Shown: piece by piece, positions 1-7,114 of the stretch
Numbering within the stretch: the stretch's first letter is position 1
Layout of the letters: every line of letters starts with the position of its first letter
Virus record (IMG/VR): IMGVR_UViG_3300017963_007659
Span: 1 to 64,000 of that record
Length of the DNA stretch: 64,000 bases
DNA from: a virus
Reading direction: 5' to 3' (one strand)
Translations under genes and position numbers: made by a program
Notes under the pieces: model-generated
Databases searched by the model: none
The model's input: only the letters and a program-made list of their open reading frames with translations
What the model was told of the DNA's origin: nothing

Positions 1-843
1 TCACGCCGCAGATGAAAGACTATCGAATTCGGCCAGTTCCGAGGTCCAGCCGTGGTGCTCGATGGCTTCGCGCATGGTCTGCTTGTCGCGCTCGATGTCC
101 GCGATGATCTTGTTGAGGCGACCGACGAGCTTGGTCATCTCATCCTTGTAGCTCGTCACCCGGATGCTGTCGTAGCGCTCGCCAACTCCCTCGAAGCCTT
201 CAAGAATCTCGACCATGAGGGTGACATTTCCGTAGCGACCCGCTTCCTCATTGGTCACTGTGGAGAGGTCACTGGTGAACGACTTACGCGCCCTGTCTTT
301 GTCCCACTCTCGCACGGAGACCTCGACCTGAAGCGCTGGGTTGGTCGCGTAGACAGCCAACTGAGCTTGGACGCCATCCTTGAAGTTCTCCATGTCTCTG
401 AGCGCCTCAAAGGACCCTTCAGGGCTCTCCTGGAGCGGGAGATAGCGGGTGCCCTTGCAAGGCCCTGTGTGCCAGGAGCCTCCGTACTGACCGCGCCTAC
501 GGTCACCATGGACGTTCCATCCGTGACGGCGCATCTTGCCCGTCTTGTCCATGATGCGGTGCGGCTTGAGGCAGTAGGGACAGGTCTTCTTGAGGGCAGC
601 TTCCAGAGCCTTGACCTCAGCGATGACGACCTTGATTTCTTTCTTGATTTCGTCTTGGCGATCGAAGCCAGCGGACAGCAGCTTCTGCATCTCAGCGGCT
701 TCTTGGTCGGAGACCTTCTCACCGATGTAGAAGCCTCGGTTGATCTTGACCTGCGTGTTCCACTTGCGGATGTTGTACTTCAACTCCTTGGCTTCCGCCT
801 TGAGTTCGGAGTGCTTGGCTTTCTTTTCTTGAAGAGTTGTCAT
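1..843 (-). CDS. Zinc-knuckle-like phage protein, 280 aa
   Basis: Function is unknown. Residues 1-85 are Lys/Glu-rich and probably form a coiled coil. They are followed by C88-P-Y-C91 and a His/Gly/Arg-rich stretch ending near C129. This C-x2-C...HG...G-x-C layout recurs in phage hypothetical proteins and probably binds zinc. The C-terminal 150 aa are mixed alpha/beta with a second helical segment at 240-270. The ATG at 843 is chosen because a GGAGGA ribosome site precedes it and the predicted promoter lies just upstream, which excludes longer in-frame starts. The gene is monocistronic on the minus strand, opposite to the main gene array. It could be nucleic-acid binding; moderately sure it is a real gene, unsure of role. 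Confidence 0.8.
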   Translation of the reverse strand: MTTLQEKKAKHSELKAEAKELKYNIRKWNTQVKINRGFYIGEKVSDQEAAEMQKLLSAGFDRQDEIKKEIKVVIAEVKALEAALKKTCPYCLKPHRIMDKTGKMRRHGWNVHGDRRRGQYGGSWHTGPCKGTRYLPLQESPEGSFEALRDMENFKDGVQAQLAVYATNPALQVEVSVREWDKDRARKSFTSDLSTVTNEEAGRYGNVTLMVEILEGFEGVGERYDSIRVTSYKDEMTKLVGRLNKIIADIERDKQTMREAIEHHGWTSELAEFDSLSSAA

Positions 844-863
844 GCTGTCCTCCATCCACAAGA

Positions 864-892
864 ACACTACCAGAATCACCCAACCACGTCAA
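864..892 (-). promoter_or_regulatory. Sigma70-like promoter for the zinc-knuckle gene
   Basis: On the minus strand TTGACG (887-892) and TAGTGT (864-869) are separated by exactly 17 nt. The predicted transcript start falls about 15-20 nt before the ATG at 843. The spacer end (ATTCTGGTAG) resembles the window-wide 10-mer ATTCTTGWAG. Confidence 0.7.
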
Positions 893-1299
893 CCACTTTC
901 TTCATCTGGATAATCAGGAAGCTCTTTCCAGCAGGGAACGTCCAGCTCCTCTGGGAAGCCTCCAAGCTTGTTAGGAAGACTCATCAGGAAGGAAGACCCC
1001 GCTTCGGTACCAGCGACCATGTAGCCCACCCCACCAGCCTTCAAGAATGCCTTCACCATCGCTGTACCAATGCCCTGGTCCTGCCACTCCTCGTCCACAC
1101 CAATAGCCAGCTCGTCTCCCCCGCTCTCTGTGACACCACCGATGACTGCGCCATGTTCGTTGCGCGCGACCACCACGACGGTCTCTGAGAAGTGCTGGAC
1201 TATGTTCCCTTCCTCATAGATGTCACTCAGTCCATCCAAGTCATCGTCTTCGAGGTCCAGCCCATAGATCTGCACGGTGATTGTGTAGTCATCCGACAT
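889..1299 (-). CDS. GNAT-like N-acetyltransferase
   Basis: A 136-aa protein with the GNAT motif A around residues 66-86: a beta strand (ELAIGVDEEW) followed by QDQGIGTAMV, the Q-x-x-G-x-G/A loop that binds the acetyl-CoA pyrophosphate, then a helix. The N-terminal half is short and acidic, so this is a compact GNAT. The substrate cannot be read from sequence. ATG at 1299 is preferred over an in-frame GTG at 1308 because AAGGAG lies about 10 nt upstream of the ATG and too close to the GTG. It starts 2 nt after the stop of the upstream gene, so the two are co-transcribed. Its 3' end overlaps the promoter of the next minus-strand gene. Confidence 0.7.
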   Translation of the reverse strand: MSDDYTITVQIYGLDLEDDDLDGLSDIYEEGNIVQHFSETVVVVARNEHGAVIGGVTESGGDELAIGVDEEWQDQGIGTAMVKAFLKAGGVGYMVAGTEAGSSFLMSLPNKLGGFPEELDVPCWKELPDYPDEESG

Positions 1300-1301
1300 G
1301 G

Positions 1302-1718
1302 TTAGCACATCTCCTTCAGGGGAGCTACTCTTTCCTCACCCCAGCGAGAGGACAGGTGGGCGATGACGGTCTCAGCGGTCATCCCGGTCTGAGAGATGAC
1401 TTTCTCGAAGCCGAGGCGTAGTCTACGCTCGGAGCGCTCACCATTCATCAGCACGTTGAGCTTCAAGAAACGGTAGTGCATGGCGTTCATGATGGTGGAC
1501 CATTCGGCGCGCTCGCGCTCTTTGTCCGCCTCGTACTGCACCTCACGCGCCTTGCGGTTGATGTAGGAACTGTCGCGCCCCATCAGTCTTGAAGCACACT
1601 CGGTCCCGACGTAGGTCTCACCCTCGCCGTCAGTCAGAACCACAGTCCTCTTCAGGTTGGTCTTCCCGCAGCGCTCGCAGGTTTCAACTTCGTCTGAGAT
1701 TCCGAGTATTTGCCACAT
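1302..1718 (-). CDS. Small zinc-finger-like phage protein
   Basis: A 138-aa protein beginning with CERC (C14, C17) and a GTECA motif (C41) after a GEGETYVG beta hairpin. This CxxC...G-T/S-x-C-A pattern recurs in short phage proteins that look like treble-clef or ribbon zinc folds. The rest is helical and charged (residues 50-138). ATG 1718 has GGAGGT 5 nt upstream; a longer TTG start would overlap the ribosome site. First gene of a two-gene minus-strand operon with the GNAT-like gene. A nucleic-acid or regulator-binding role is a guess. Confidence 0.75.
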   Translation of the reverse strand: MWQILGISDEVETCERCGKTNLKRTVVLTDGEGETYVGTECASRLMGRDSSYINRKAREVQYEADKERERAEWSTIMNAMHYRFLKLNVLMNGERSERRLRLGFEKVISQTGMTAETVIAHLSSRWGEERVAPLKEMC

Positions 1719-1742
1719 GCTGACCTCCAACCTGATAGAACA

Positions 1743-1771
1743 ACACTACAGGAATCCTCACCGATTGTCAA
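1743..1771 (-). promoter_or_regulatory. Sigma70-like promoter of the zinc-finger/GNAT operon
   Basis: TTGACA (1766-1771) and TAGTGT (1743-1748) on the minus strand, spacer 17 nt. The spacer carries GAGGATTCCTG, identical at the promoter at 2061-2089. Confidence 0.75.
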
Positions 1772-1779
1772 CCGAAATC

Positions 1780-2040
1780 TTACGCCAAACCAGCAGCTTC
1801 AAGAATCTCCTGAGAGGGCACCCTGTGGTAGAAGCGACCGCCATAGGCGACGACTTTCCGCACGGTCGTCCCGGTCCCATTGCCTCCACCAGAAGGAGGA
1901 CAGTCTGTGATGAGGACAACGCCACCGTTTCGACAGTGGGCTCTCTCGTCAGAGGTAAGACCATAGACATTCTTGTAGGGCATGGAGCCCCAACCGTTGC
2001 TGTAGCCTGTGTCCGATACGAGGATGCTCTCTTCACTCAT
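1780..2040 (-). CDS. Hypothetical protein, 86 aa
   Basis: Not recognised. The protein is short, Gly/Ser-rich and soluble, with a predicted beta-rich middle (GGVVLITDCPPSGGG) and a C-terminal helix. It has no membrane segment and no clear metal site. The ATG at 2040 follows a GGAGGCAAT ribosome site and lies just inside its own strong promoter. It is transcribed away from the large plus-strand kinase array that begins 97 nt away, so this intergenic region is divergent. Confidence 0.7.
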   Translation of the reverse strand: MSEESILVSDTGYSNGWGSMPYKNVYGLTSDERAHCRNGGVVLITDCPPSGGGNGTGTTVRKVVAYGGRFYHRVPSQEILEAAGLA

Positions 2041-2060
2041 GATTGCCTCCAACACCGACA

Positions 2061-2089
2061 ACACTACAGGAATCCTCACCCCAAGTCAA
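2061..2089 (-). promoter_or_regulatory. Sigma70-like promoter of the 86-aa gene
   Basis: TTGACT (2084-2089), 17-nt spacer, TAGTGT (2061-2066) on the minus strand. It shares GAGGATTCCTGTAGTGTTG with the promoter at 1743-1771. Confidence 0.75.
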
Positions 2090-2102
2090 CAGAAATATTC
2101 CT

Positions 2103-2116
2103 AGTCAAGGTTATCT
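2103..2116 (+). promoter_or_regulatory. Combined AGTCAAGG / GGTTATCT element
   Basis: AGTCAAGG (2103-2110) runs into GGTTATCT (2109-2116), 20 nt before the first kinase-like gene. It joins the two intergenic motifs seen elsewhere in the window and is a likely plus-strand promoter; inference from recurrence only. Confidence 0.5.
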
Positions 2117-2136
2117 AAGGGGGAGGAGATCCTTAC

Positions 2137-3285
2137 ATGGCGAATCCCGTTGTAACTCTTACCAAAGATGCTCCGAAGAGTACCGTAGCTCCGAAGAGCG
2201 CACCCTCCAATGCTCCTATCCCGAAGAAGGTGATAGACGATCCCGCGATCCGTGAGAGAGTCAACGCTCCCAAAGGGAAACTCCGATTCCTCGGTCACGG
2301 TATGTACGCCAACGTGTACGACCTCGGAGATGGGCGAGTCCTGAAGCTCACGAGAGACAAGAAAGATGCGTTCGCATTCGCCAACGTCCTCCATCGACCC
2401 TCTCCCGCGTTCGCTGTGACTCTGGATGTCTTCCAGCTTCCTGGAAAACCCAGAATATATGGAATCGTATCAGAGAAGCTCAAGCCTTTGGGAGCCAAGG
2501 AAGAAGCTGAGTGGAATGTATTCTCAGCTCTCTTCTTCTATAGGATGATCTATCCTCTGACCTATCAGGCCAATGGGATCAACTCCACATGGGCCAAGTG
2601 GGTCAAGAAGGTCCTCGACATGTGGACCAATCACGTGGTTCAGGTTGGTTGGGAGCAGCAAGACTTCCGGATGTGGCCTTTCGATGAAGGGCTCTGGATG
2701 GAACGCTTCAATCCTGGTGTCATCGACGCTATCAACACAGCCAACCTCATCGATGATTCCAAAGCGAAGTTCTTGGTTCAGGTAGCCAAGGCTTTGGAGC
2801 ACGCTCGCATCAAGTGGTGGGACCTCCACGACCAGAACATCATGCGAAGAGGTGGCGGAAAACGCATCGTCGTCGCAGATCTTGGTCTCAGCATCTCCCC
2901 GAAGGTCAAGATTCCTGTCTTGGGTAAGAGCACAGGACCGCGTGTGTTCGACGTGGCTGCGGCTGCTGAGAAGCTGGAGGGGGAAGACCAGGTGGTCGTA
3001 GCGGGAGACGAGACTCTTGAAGAGCTGGCTGAGAAGGTCCAACTCTACGCCTCGAAGCTCAAGCCGGTCACCCCGAAGCCCATCACTCCGAAACCCATGG
3101 TCAATACGCTGACGGCAAACATGCAGCAAGCTATCCGAGACCATGAGGACCGCACCATCTTCCAGTTCATCGATGATGCGGCGAAGGAAGCTGCCTTCCA
3201 ACGCAAGGTAGTCCAGGGCACTGAGAAGAAGCCTACGAAGGAAGCCATATTCACTTCAGAGACCTTGGTTGTCGTAGAAGACTGA
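2137..3285 (+). CDS. Protein-kinase-like protein 1, with C-terminal extension
   Basis: First and longest simple member (382 aa) of an 18-member paralogous family with the protein-kinase fold signature. A Lys/Pro-rich N-terminus (1-45) precedes the Gly loop GHGMYANVY (53-61), ATP-anchoring K70, the hinge EKLKPL, catalytic loop DLHDQN (about 229-234) and the Mg-binding Asp of ADLG (about 248). The DLHxxN form resembles APH/UbiB-type small-molecule or atypical kinases more than HRDLKPxN Ser/Thr kinases. Unlike its paralogues it continues for about 120 residues past the IPVL tail, with a Lys/Pro repeat (KPVTPKPITPKP) and a charged helical end. ATG follows GGAGGAG. All catalytic residues are present, so activity is plausible; the substrate is unknown. 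Confidence 0.85.
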   Translation: MANPVVTLTKDAPKSTVAPKSAPSNAPIPKKVIDDPAIRERVNAPKGKLRFLGHGMYANVYDLGDGRVLKLTRDKKDAFAFANVLHRPSPAFAVTLDVFQLPGKPRIYGIVSEKLKPLGAKEEAEWNVFSALFFYRMIYPLTYQANGINSTWAKWVKKVLDMWTNHVVQVGWEQQDFRMWPFDEGLWMERFNPGVIDAINTANLIDDSKAKFLVQVAKALEHARIKWWDLHDQNIMRRGGGKRIVVADLGLSISPKVKIPVLGKSTGPRVFDVAAAAEKLEGEDQVVVAGDETLEELAEKVQLYASKLKPVTPKPITPKPMVNTLTANMQQAIRDHEDRTIFQFIDDAAKEAAFQRKVVQGTEKKPTKEAIFTSETLVVVED

Positions 3286-3292
3286 ACCTCTC

Positions 3293-3302
3293 ATTCTTGA
3301 AG
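3293..3302 (+). promoter_or_regulatory. ATTCTTGAAG copy overlapping a ribosome-binding site
   Basis: An exact copy of the window-wide 10-mer ends in AAGGAG, the ribosome site 9 nt before the ATG of kinase 2. One of the few noncoding copies. Confidence 0.5.
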
Positions 3303-3310
3303 GAGCCGCG

Positions 3311-3958
3311 ATGGCTCGAACTCTCGAACAGGCTATTGAACTGAGGGCCAAGCAAGGTGGGGGTGGGTTCACCCCCTCACAGCTCCGCACTATAGTTGAC
3401 GCTACGCTAAAAGAGGTGGATGCGACAGACGAGTCCCAACTCAAGTTCTTGGGCCAAGGATTCTTCGGGGACGTCTTCTGGTTGGGCGATAAGCGTAAAG
3501 TGCTGAAGCTCACCAACGACTACACCGACGCCTATGCCTCCGAGATTGTTCGCAGGAAGCCAGACAAGAACCTCGTCAAGGTCTATCAGGTGTTCGCTCT
3601 CGCGGACAGCTACCCAGCCGTCATCGGTATCGTCAACGAAAAGCTCTCCCCTCTTGCAAGTCACGAGCGAGCGAAGTTGGACTATCTCCGGAAGCTGTGG
3701 AACAAAGCCATAGGACAGCGTACCTTCCTCACCCGACAGAACCTCGACAAGTTCGTCGACTCCCCTCAGATAGAAGAGGTCGACGATGCGGACTACGGTC
3801 TCCTCTCGACGCTGGTGAGAGTGTTCACCGACCGGCATATCAAATGGCGAGACTTGAGCGGGGACAACATCATGGCGCGGGGACGGGAGAAGGTGGTTTC
3901 CGACCTCGGTTTCTCTGAATCCTTGAAGCAACCGATCCCGGTGCTGGTGAGGTTGTGA
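3311..3958 (+). CDS. Kinase-like protein 2
   Basis: A 215-aa family member, close to the minimal length. Gly loop GQGFFGDVF (48-56), K66 in KVLKLT, the family signature KPDKNLVKVYQVF, hinge EKLSPL, catalytic DLSGDN (about 181-186) and SDLG (about 198). It ends in IPVLVRL, a variant of the family's I-P-x-L tail. AAGGAG precedes the ATG. Its stop overlaps the next start by one base, so it opens a five-step translationally coupled run. Confidence 0.85.
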   Translation: MARTLEQAIELRAKQGGGGFTPSQLRTIVDATLKEVDATDESQLKFLGQGFFGDVFWLGDKRKVLKLTNDYTDAYASEIVRRKPDKNLVKVYQVFALADSYPAVIGIVNEKLSPLASHERAKLDYLRKLWNKAIGQRTFLTRQNLDKFVDSPQIEEVDDADYGLLSTLVRVFTDRHIKWRDLSGDNIMARGREKVVSDLGFSESLKQPIPVLVRL

Positions 3959-4638
3959 TGACGAGCATAGCCGCAGAAAAGCTCCTCCTTCCATACTATG
4001 GGGAAGACTCCCCGAAGGTAGTCCAAACAATTGTTGACCATCTCGGAGAGAAGGACGGCAACTGGAAGTGGTTGGGAGAAGGCTCCTTCGCGAACGTCTA
4101 CTGGCTCCACGACAAAAAGAAGGCGCTGAAAATCACTCGTGACCGCAACGACGCCGATGCTTCTGAAATCATGCGGAATAAACCAGACCGCTCCGTTGTG
4201 AAAGTATACGATGTCTTCGCTCTGCCAAAGCAATACACAGACCTCTGGGGAATCGTCGTCGAGAAGCTCTCTCCGCTCAGCTACAAGGAAGGGGAAGCGA
4301 TAGCTAATCTCTACAATCTCTTATGGGACCTTGGCATAGACCAGACCCCAACCATGAAGCATGTCAAGGAGTTCAAAGAGAGGCTGGAGAACCCAGATCC
4401 CAAGAAGCACCCTATAGACAAATACATACAAGAGTACTACGACAAGAGTGGCGTCACCGAAGAGATGATCGACCGCTGGGAGACATGGGCCAAGGTCCTG
4501 GACTCCAGACACATCTACTGGAAAGACTTCAAACCAGCTAATGTCATGTCGCGCGGTCGAAATATGGTCATCTCAGATTTGGGCTACAGCAAAGTACCAC
4601 ACCAGAAGATCCCCGAGCTTCAAGTATCGGAGACGTAA
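3958..4638 (+). CDS. Kinase-like protein 3
   Basis: A 226-aa member with Gly loop GEGSFANVY (40-48), K58 and catalytic DFKPAN (about 190-195), which is closer to the eukaryotic-type DLKPxN than most paralogues, then SDLGYS. The central region between hinge and catalytic loop (about 105-175) is unlike that of its neighbours and is the likely specificity part. ATG 3958 overlaps the previous stop (TGATG). Its 3' end shares near-identical DNA with the ends of kinases 4 and 5, pointing to recent duplication. Confidence 0.85.
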   Translation: MTSIAAEKLLLPYYGEDSPKVVQTIVDHLGEKDGNWKWLGEGSFANVYWLHDKKKALKITRDRNDADASEIMRNKPDRSVVKVYDVFALPKQYTDLWGIVVEKLSPLSYKEGEAIANLYNLLWDLGIDQTPTMKHVKEFKERLENPDPKKHPIDKYIQEYYDKSGVTEEMIDRWETWAKVLDSRHIYWKDFKPANVMSRGRNMVISDLGYSKVPHQKIPELQVSET

Positions 4639-4642
4639 TGTC
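4597..4642 (+). repeat. Gene-junction repeat, copy 1
   Basis: Positions 4597-4628 are identical to 5262-5293 (32 nt), and 4616-4642 are identical to 5946-5972 (27 nt, through the TAATG stop/start). They span the conserved C-terminal tail codons and the junction to the next kinase gene. Confidence 0.85.
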
Positions 4643-5303
4643 CATCCCTATCCTCAAAGCTCTCAGTAACAATACAGGTGAAGCAGAGTTAGCCCTGGAA
4701 GCAATAGGGCAGCGCTTGGATATAGACCCTAGAGATTACAAACGCTTCCAATGGATTGGGCACGGAGCGTATGCCGAAGTCTACTGGATTCCGGATCGAA
4801 AGCGTGTACTCAAGATCACACGTGACAATGAGGATGCTAACGTCTCTCGGTTAGTACAGAAGAAACCAGACAAAGCCTTCGTCAAAGTATATGATGTATT
4901 CGAGGTCTTCTCTTATCGTTGGGGTATCGTAGCAGAGAAGCTCACACCGATGAGCAATAGCTTGGAAATGAGCTTTGGCAGGTGTCTAGCCCTGTGTACG
5001 TTTTTGGATATAGAAGTGGTTCCTATCTCCGACATCCTAGAATTCTTCCATGATCCTAAAGTCTTGGACCAACCGGAAGTCATTGACGAGATGAAAGCTG
5101 TGAGGGTATCGCGAGAGGAAGTTGAGAGCTTCTTGAAGACACTCAGAAAATGGGAGCGGGCCTTAGACGCGCGGAATATCTTCTGGAAAGATGTCAAACC
5201 ATCCAATGTCATGATGCGAGGACGGGAACTGGTCATTTCTGACCTCGGCTACAGTGAAGCCCCACACCAGAAGATCCCCGAGCTTCAAGTATCAGGTGTA
5301 TGA
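4638..5303 (+). CDS. Kinase-like protein 4
   Basis: A 221-aa member. Gly loop GHGAYAEVY (41-49), K59, hinge EKLTPM, catalytic DVKPSN (about 185-190), SDLGYS, tail KIPELQVSGV. Start codon overlaps the previous stop (TAATG). Lower GC and more ATA/TTA codons than kinases 1-3, suggesting the run is not a simple recent copy throughout even though its 3' end is. Confidence 0.85.
   Translation: MSIPILKALSNNTGEAELALEAIGQRLDIDPRDYKRFQWIGHGAYAEVYWIPDRKRVLKITRDNEDANVSRLVQKKPDKAFVKVYDVFEVFSYRWGIVAEKLTPMSNSLEMSFGRCLALCTFLDIEVVPISDILEFFHDPKVLDQPEVIDEMKAVRVSREEVESFLKTLRKWERALDARNIFWKDVKPSNVMMRGRELVISDLGYSEAPHQKIPELQVSGV
5262..5293 (+). repeat. Gene-junction repeat, copy 2
   Basis: Identical over 32 nt to 4597-4628. 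It lies at the 3' end of kinase 4 and then diverges before the stop. Confidence 0.85.
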
Positions 5304-5968
5304 TGCAGTGGACTTTTCCAAGAGCCTTGAATATGAAGCTCTCTGACGGGGAAGACTCCTCCGAGCTGTCCGAAGACAATCCTATTCTTGAAGCCATCCT
5401 ACAGAGACTAGGAGAGCGACAATCAAACAACTTGAAATTTCTTGGGGTTGGAGGGAATGCCTTTGCTTACTGGATGAGCGACAAACGGAAAGTCTTCAAG
5501 ATTACAGGAGACAAAACAGATGCGTATACTTCTCTGGTAGTCAGCCATAACCCATCGAAATACATAATAAAAGTACACGACGTTTTTGCTATAGATGAAA
5601 AAAAGTACATTTGGGGTATAGTAACAGAAAAGTTGACTCCGCTCACGGCAGAAGCGAAGAAGAGTCTCAAGAGGATCATCAGCATCTGTGAAGCGCAGTC
5701 TCTGACAAGGACAAACCGCCTCCTTGAAGCCCGCATAAAGTATCAAGAGAACCTTTTGTTGTCTGGAGAAAAGGCGCAAGTGACGCAAGAAGATTTGGAC
5801 CTTTTGCAACATTATATCAATGACTTAGATGCCCGTGGTATCCGATGGGGTGCCGACTTTTATCCAGATAACGTTCTCATGCGCCGACAGACCCCTGTCA
5901 TCTCTGATTTAGGAGTCAGCAGCTCCCCACGGATGTCGATGCCTAAGCTTCAAGTATCGGAGACGTAA
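5300..5968 (+). CDS. Kinase-like protein 5, divergent catalytic loop
   Basis: A 222-aa member, one of the most diverged. The Gly loop is GVGGNAFAY (49-57) rather than GxGxxAxVY, the Lys is K67 (VFKIT), and the catalytic loop reads WGADFYPDN, one residue longer before the Asp than most, then SDLGVS. Essential K, D, N and D remain. Tail MPKLQVSET. ATG at 5300 overlaps the previous stop; a second ATG at 5303 is equally possible. AT-richer than the flanking genes. Confidence 0.8.
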   Translation: MMQWTFPRALNMKLSDGEDSSELSEDNPILEAILQRLGERQSNNLKFLGVGGNAFAYWMSDKRKVFKITGDKTDAYTSLVVSHNPSKYIIKVHDVFAIDEKKYIWGIVTEKLTPLTAEAKKSLKRIISICEAQSLTRTNRLLEARIKYQENLLLSGEKAQVTQEDLDLLQHYINDLDARGIRWGADFYPDNVLMRRQTPVISDLGVSSSPRMSMPKLQVSET

Positions 5969-5972
5969 TGTC
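5946..5972 (+). repeat. Gene-junction repeat, copy 3
   Basis: Identical over 27 nt to 4616-4642, covering the tail codons of kinase 5 and the TAATG start of kinase 6. Confidence 0.85.
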
Positions 5973-6660
5973 TGCCTTTGAATACATTATTAGGCGCAAG
6001 CTAGACGATGTAAACCTCTTACAGAAGGTGGACTTGGACGCGATTCTTGAAGATATCAAGATGCGGCTGGGGGAGAAAGACCTCGCGAGAATTGGGAATT
6101 TAGGCTCTGGAAGCTGGGCTTCCGTTTTCTGGCTATCCAATAGACGCAAAGTCGTCAAGGTCACGCATGACCCACAGGATGCTCAGGCGTCAGCGGTCGT
6201 CCTCAAACGCCCAAGCAAGTACCTCGTCAAAACTTATGATGTCTTCGCTCTCACTCCTGACAAATATACCGTCTACTGCATCGTCAACGAGAAGTTGACT
6301 CCTCTGGGACGCAGAGAAGAGCTACTCATCCCTGTCTTATTGCGTCTCTTGAAACAGAGCGGGCAGAATCACAGCATCACTATGGAAACCTATGATGCGA
6401 TTATAAAGCTGTTGGAGAAATTTCGCGGACGCGACTGGAAGTCCTGGCTGAATTCCTATCTGGCGGCACAACACCTGAACATGGACGCGGACAGTTTCAT
6501 GGACTTCTACAAGAATATGGCGGAAGCCCTCGACTCCCGTGGTATCCGTTGGTGGGATATCAAGAAAGCCAACTTCATGATGCGGGGACATCAGATCGTC
6601 ATCTCCGACCTCGGAGCTGGTACGGTAACAGGAGCCCCGAAGATCCCCTCCCTCACCTGA
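5968..6660 (+). CDS. Kinase-like protein 6
   Basis: A 230-aa member. Gly loop GSGSWASVF (46-54), K64 (VVKVT), hinge EKLTPL, catalytic DIKKAN (about 197-202), SDLGAG, tail KIPSLT. The insert between hinge and catalytic loop is rich in aromatic and basic residues (FRGRDWKSWLNSY). Last gene of the overlapping run 2-6; followed by an AGTTACCT element and a nuclease-like gene. Confidence 0.85.
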   Translation: MSAFEYIIRRKLDDVNLLQKVDLDAILEDIKMRLGEKDLARIGNLGSGSWASVFWLSNRRKVVKVTHDPQDAQASAVVLKRPSKYLVKTYDVFALTPDKYTVYCIVNEKLTPLGRREELLIPVLLRLLKQSGQNHSITMETYDAIIKLLEKFRGRDWKSWLNSYLAAQHLNMDADSFMDFYKNMAEALDSRGIRWWDIKKANFMMRGHQIVISDLGAGTVTGAPKIPSLT

Positions 6661-6667
6661 AAACACA

Positions 6668-6675
6668 AGTTACCT
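6668..6675 (+). promoter_or_regulatory. AGTTACCT element
   Basis: Seven nt separate it from the ATG at 6682, leaving no room for a Shine-Dalgarno site. Read as a -10 box it would give a leaderless mRNA. Confidence 0.4.
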
Positions 6676-6681
6676 GTCTCC

Positions 6682-7074
6682 ATGACAACGTTACCTCTGA
6701 GCCTCTCTGCCTATCTCCAGCGGAAAGAGACGCCAGACCTACCAGAATCTCTCGCACCTCTCCACGAAGCCCTCTACTCTATCAAAGCCCTCACCATCTC
6801 CGGTGTGTACTTCCTCCTACGAGACGAAGAAGTCGTCTACGTCGGACAGAGTTCCAACGTCGCACAGCGCATCGCGGCTGGCCACCCGGAGAAGGAGTTC
6901 GATGACGCAGTGTGTCTATTGGTACCACAGGAACAGCTTCTTGAAGTGGAGGCAGCTTTCATCTCAGCTCTGAACCCTCTCTATAATAGGACAGCGCTCC
7001 CCAAGGGCAGCTACAAGAATGCCCAAACCCTCCGTATCCTAGACCAATACGGTTGGGACATCGAAGACTTTTGA
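6682..7074 (+). CDS. GIY-YIG domain nuclease-like protein
   Basis: A 130-aa single-domain protein. The GIY-YIG core is visible as GVYFL (about 39-43) and VVYVGQSSNVAQRI (about 51-64), with the catalytic Arg in the latter helix. H70, the Glu/Asp-rich KEFDDAV strand and a late LEVEAAFISALNPLYN segment supply the conserved Glu and the Asn typical of UvrC/homing-type members. It lacks a separate DNA-binding domain, so it may be a repair or host-DNA-degrading nuclease or a decayed homing enzyme. No ribosome site is visible before the ATG; see the upstream AGTTACCT element. Confidence 0.8.
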   Translation: MTTLPLSLSAYLQRKETPDLPESLAPLHEALYSIKALTISGVYFLLRDEEVVYVGQSSNVAQRIAAGHPEKEFDDAVCLLVPQEQLLEVEAAFISALNPLYNRTALPKGSYKNAQTLRILDQYGWDIEDF

Positions 7075-7076
7075 TA

Positions 7077-7084
7077 AGTTATCT
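7077..7084 (+). promoter_or_regulatory. AGTTATCT element
   Basis: Lies 30 nt before the ATG at 7115, right after the stop of the GIY-YIG gene. Same element as before other operon heads. Confidence 0.45.
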
Positions 7085-7114
7085 AGTAGAGAATTCTTGT
7101 ATTTGGAGTTGAGC

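Noticed and set aside
52-1188. Long plus-strand open frame opposite the minus-strand genes
   Set aside because: The minus-strand genes have promoters, ribosome sites and recognisable motifs; this frame is an antisense shadow.
3407-4233. Long minus-strand frames across kinases 2 and 3
   Set aside because: They have no promoter or ribosome site and mirror the conserved kinase codons; treated as shadows.
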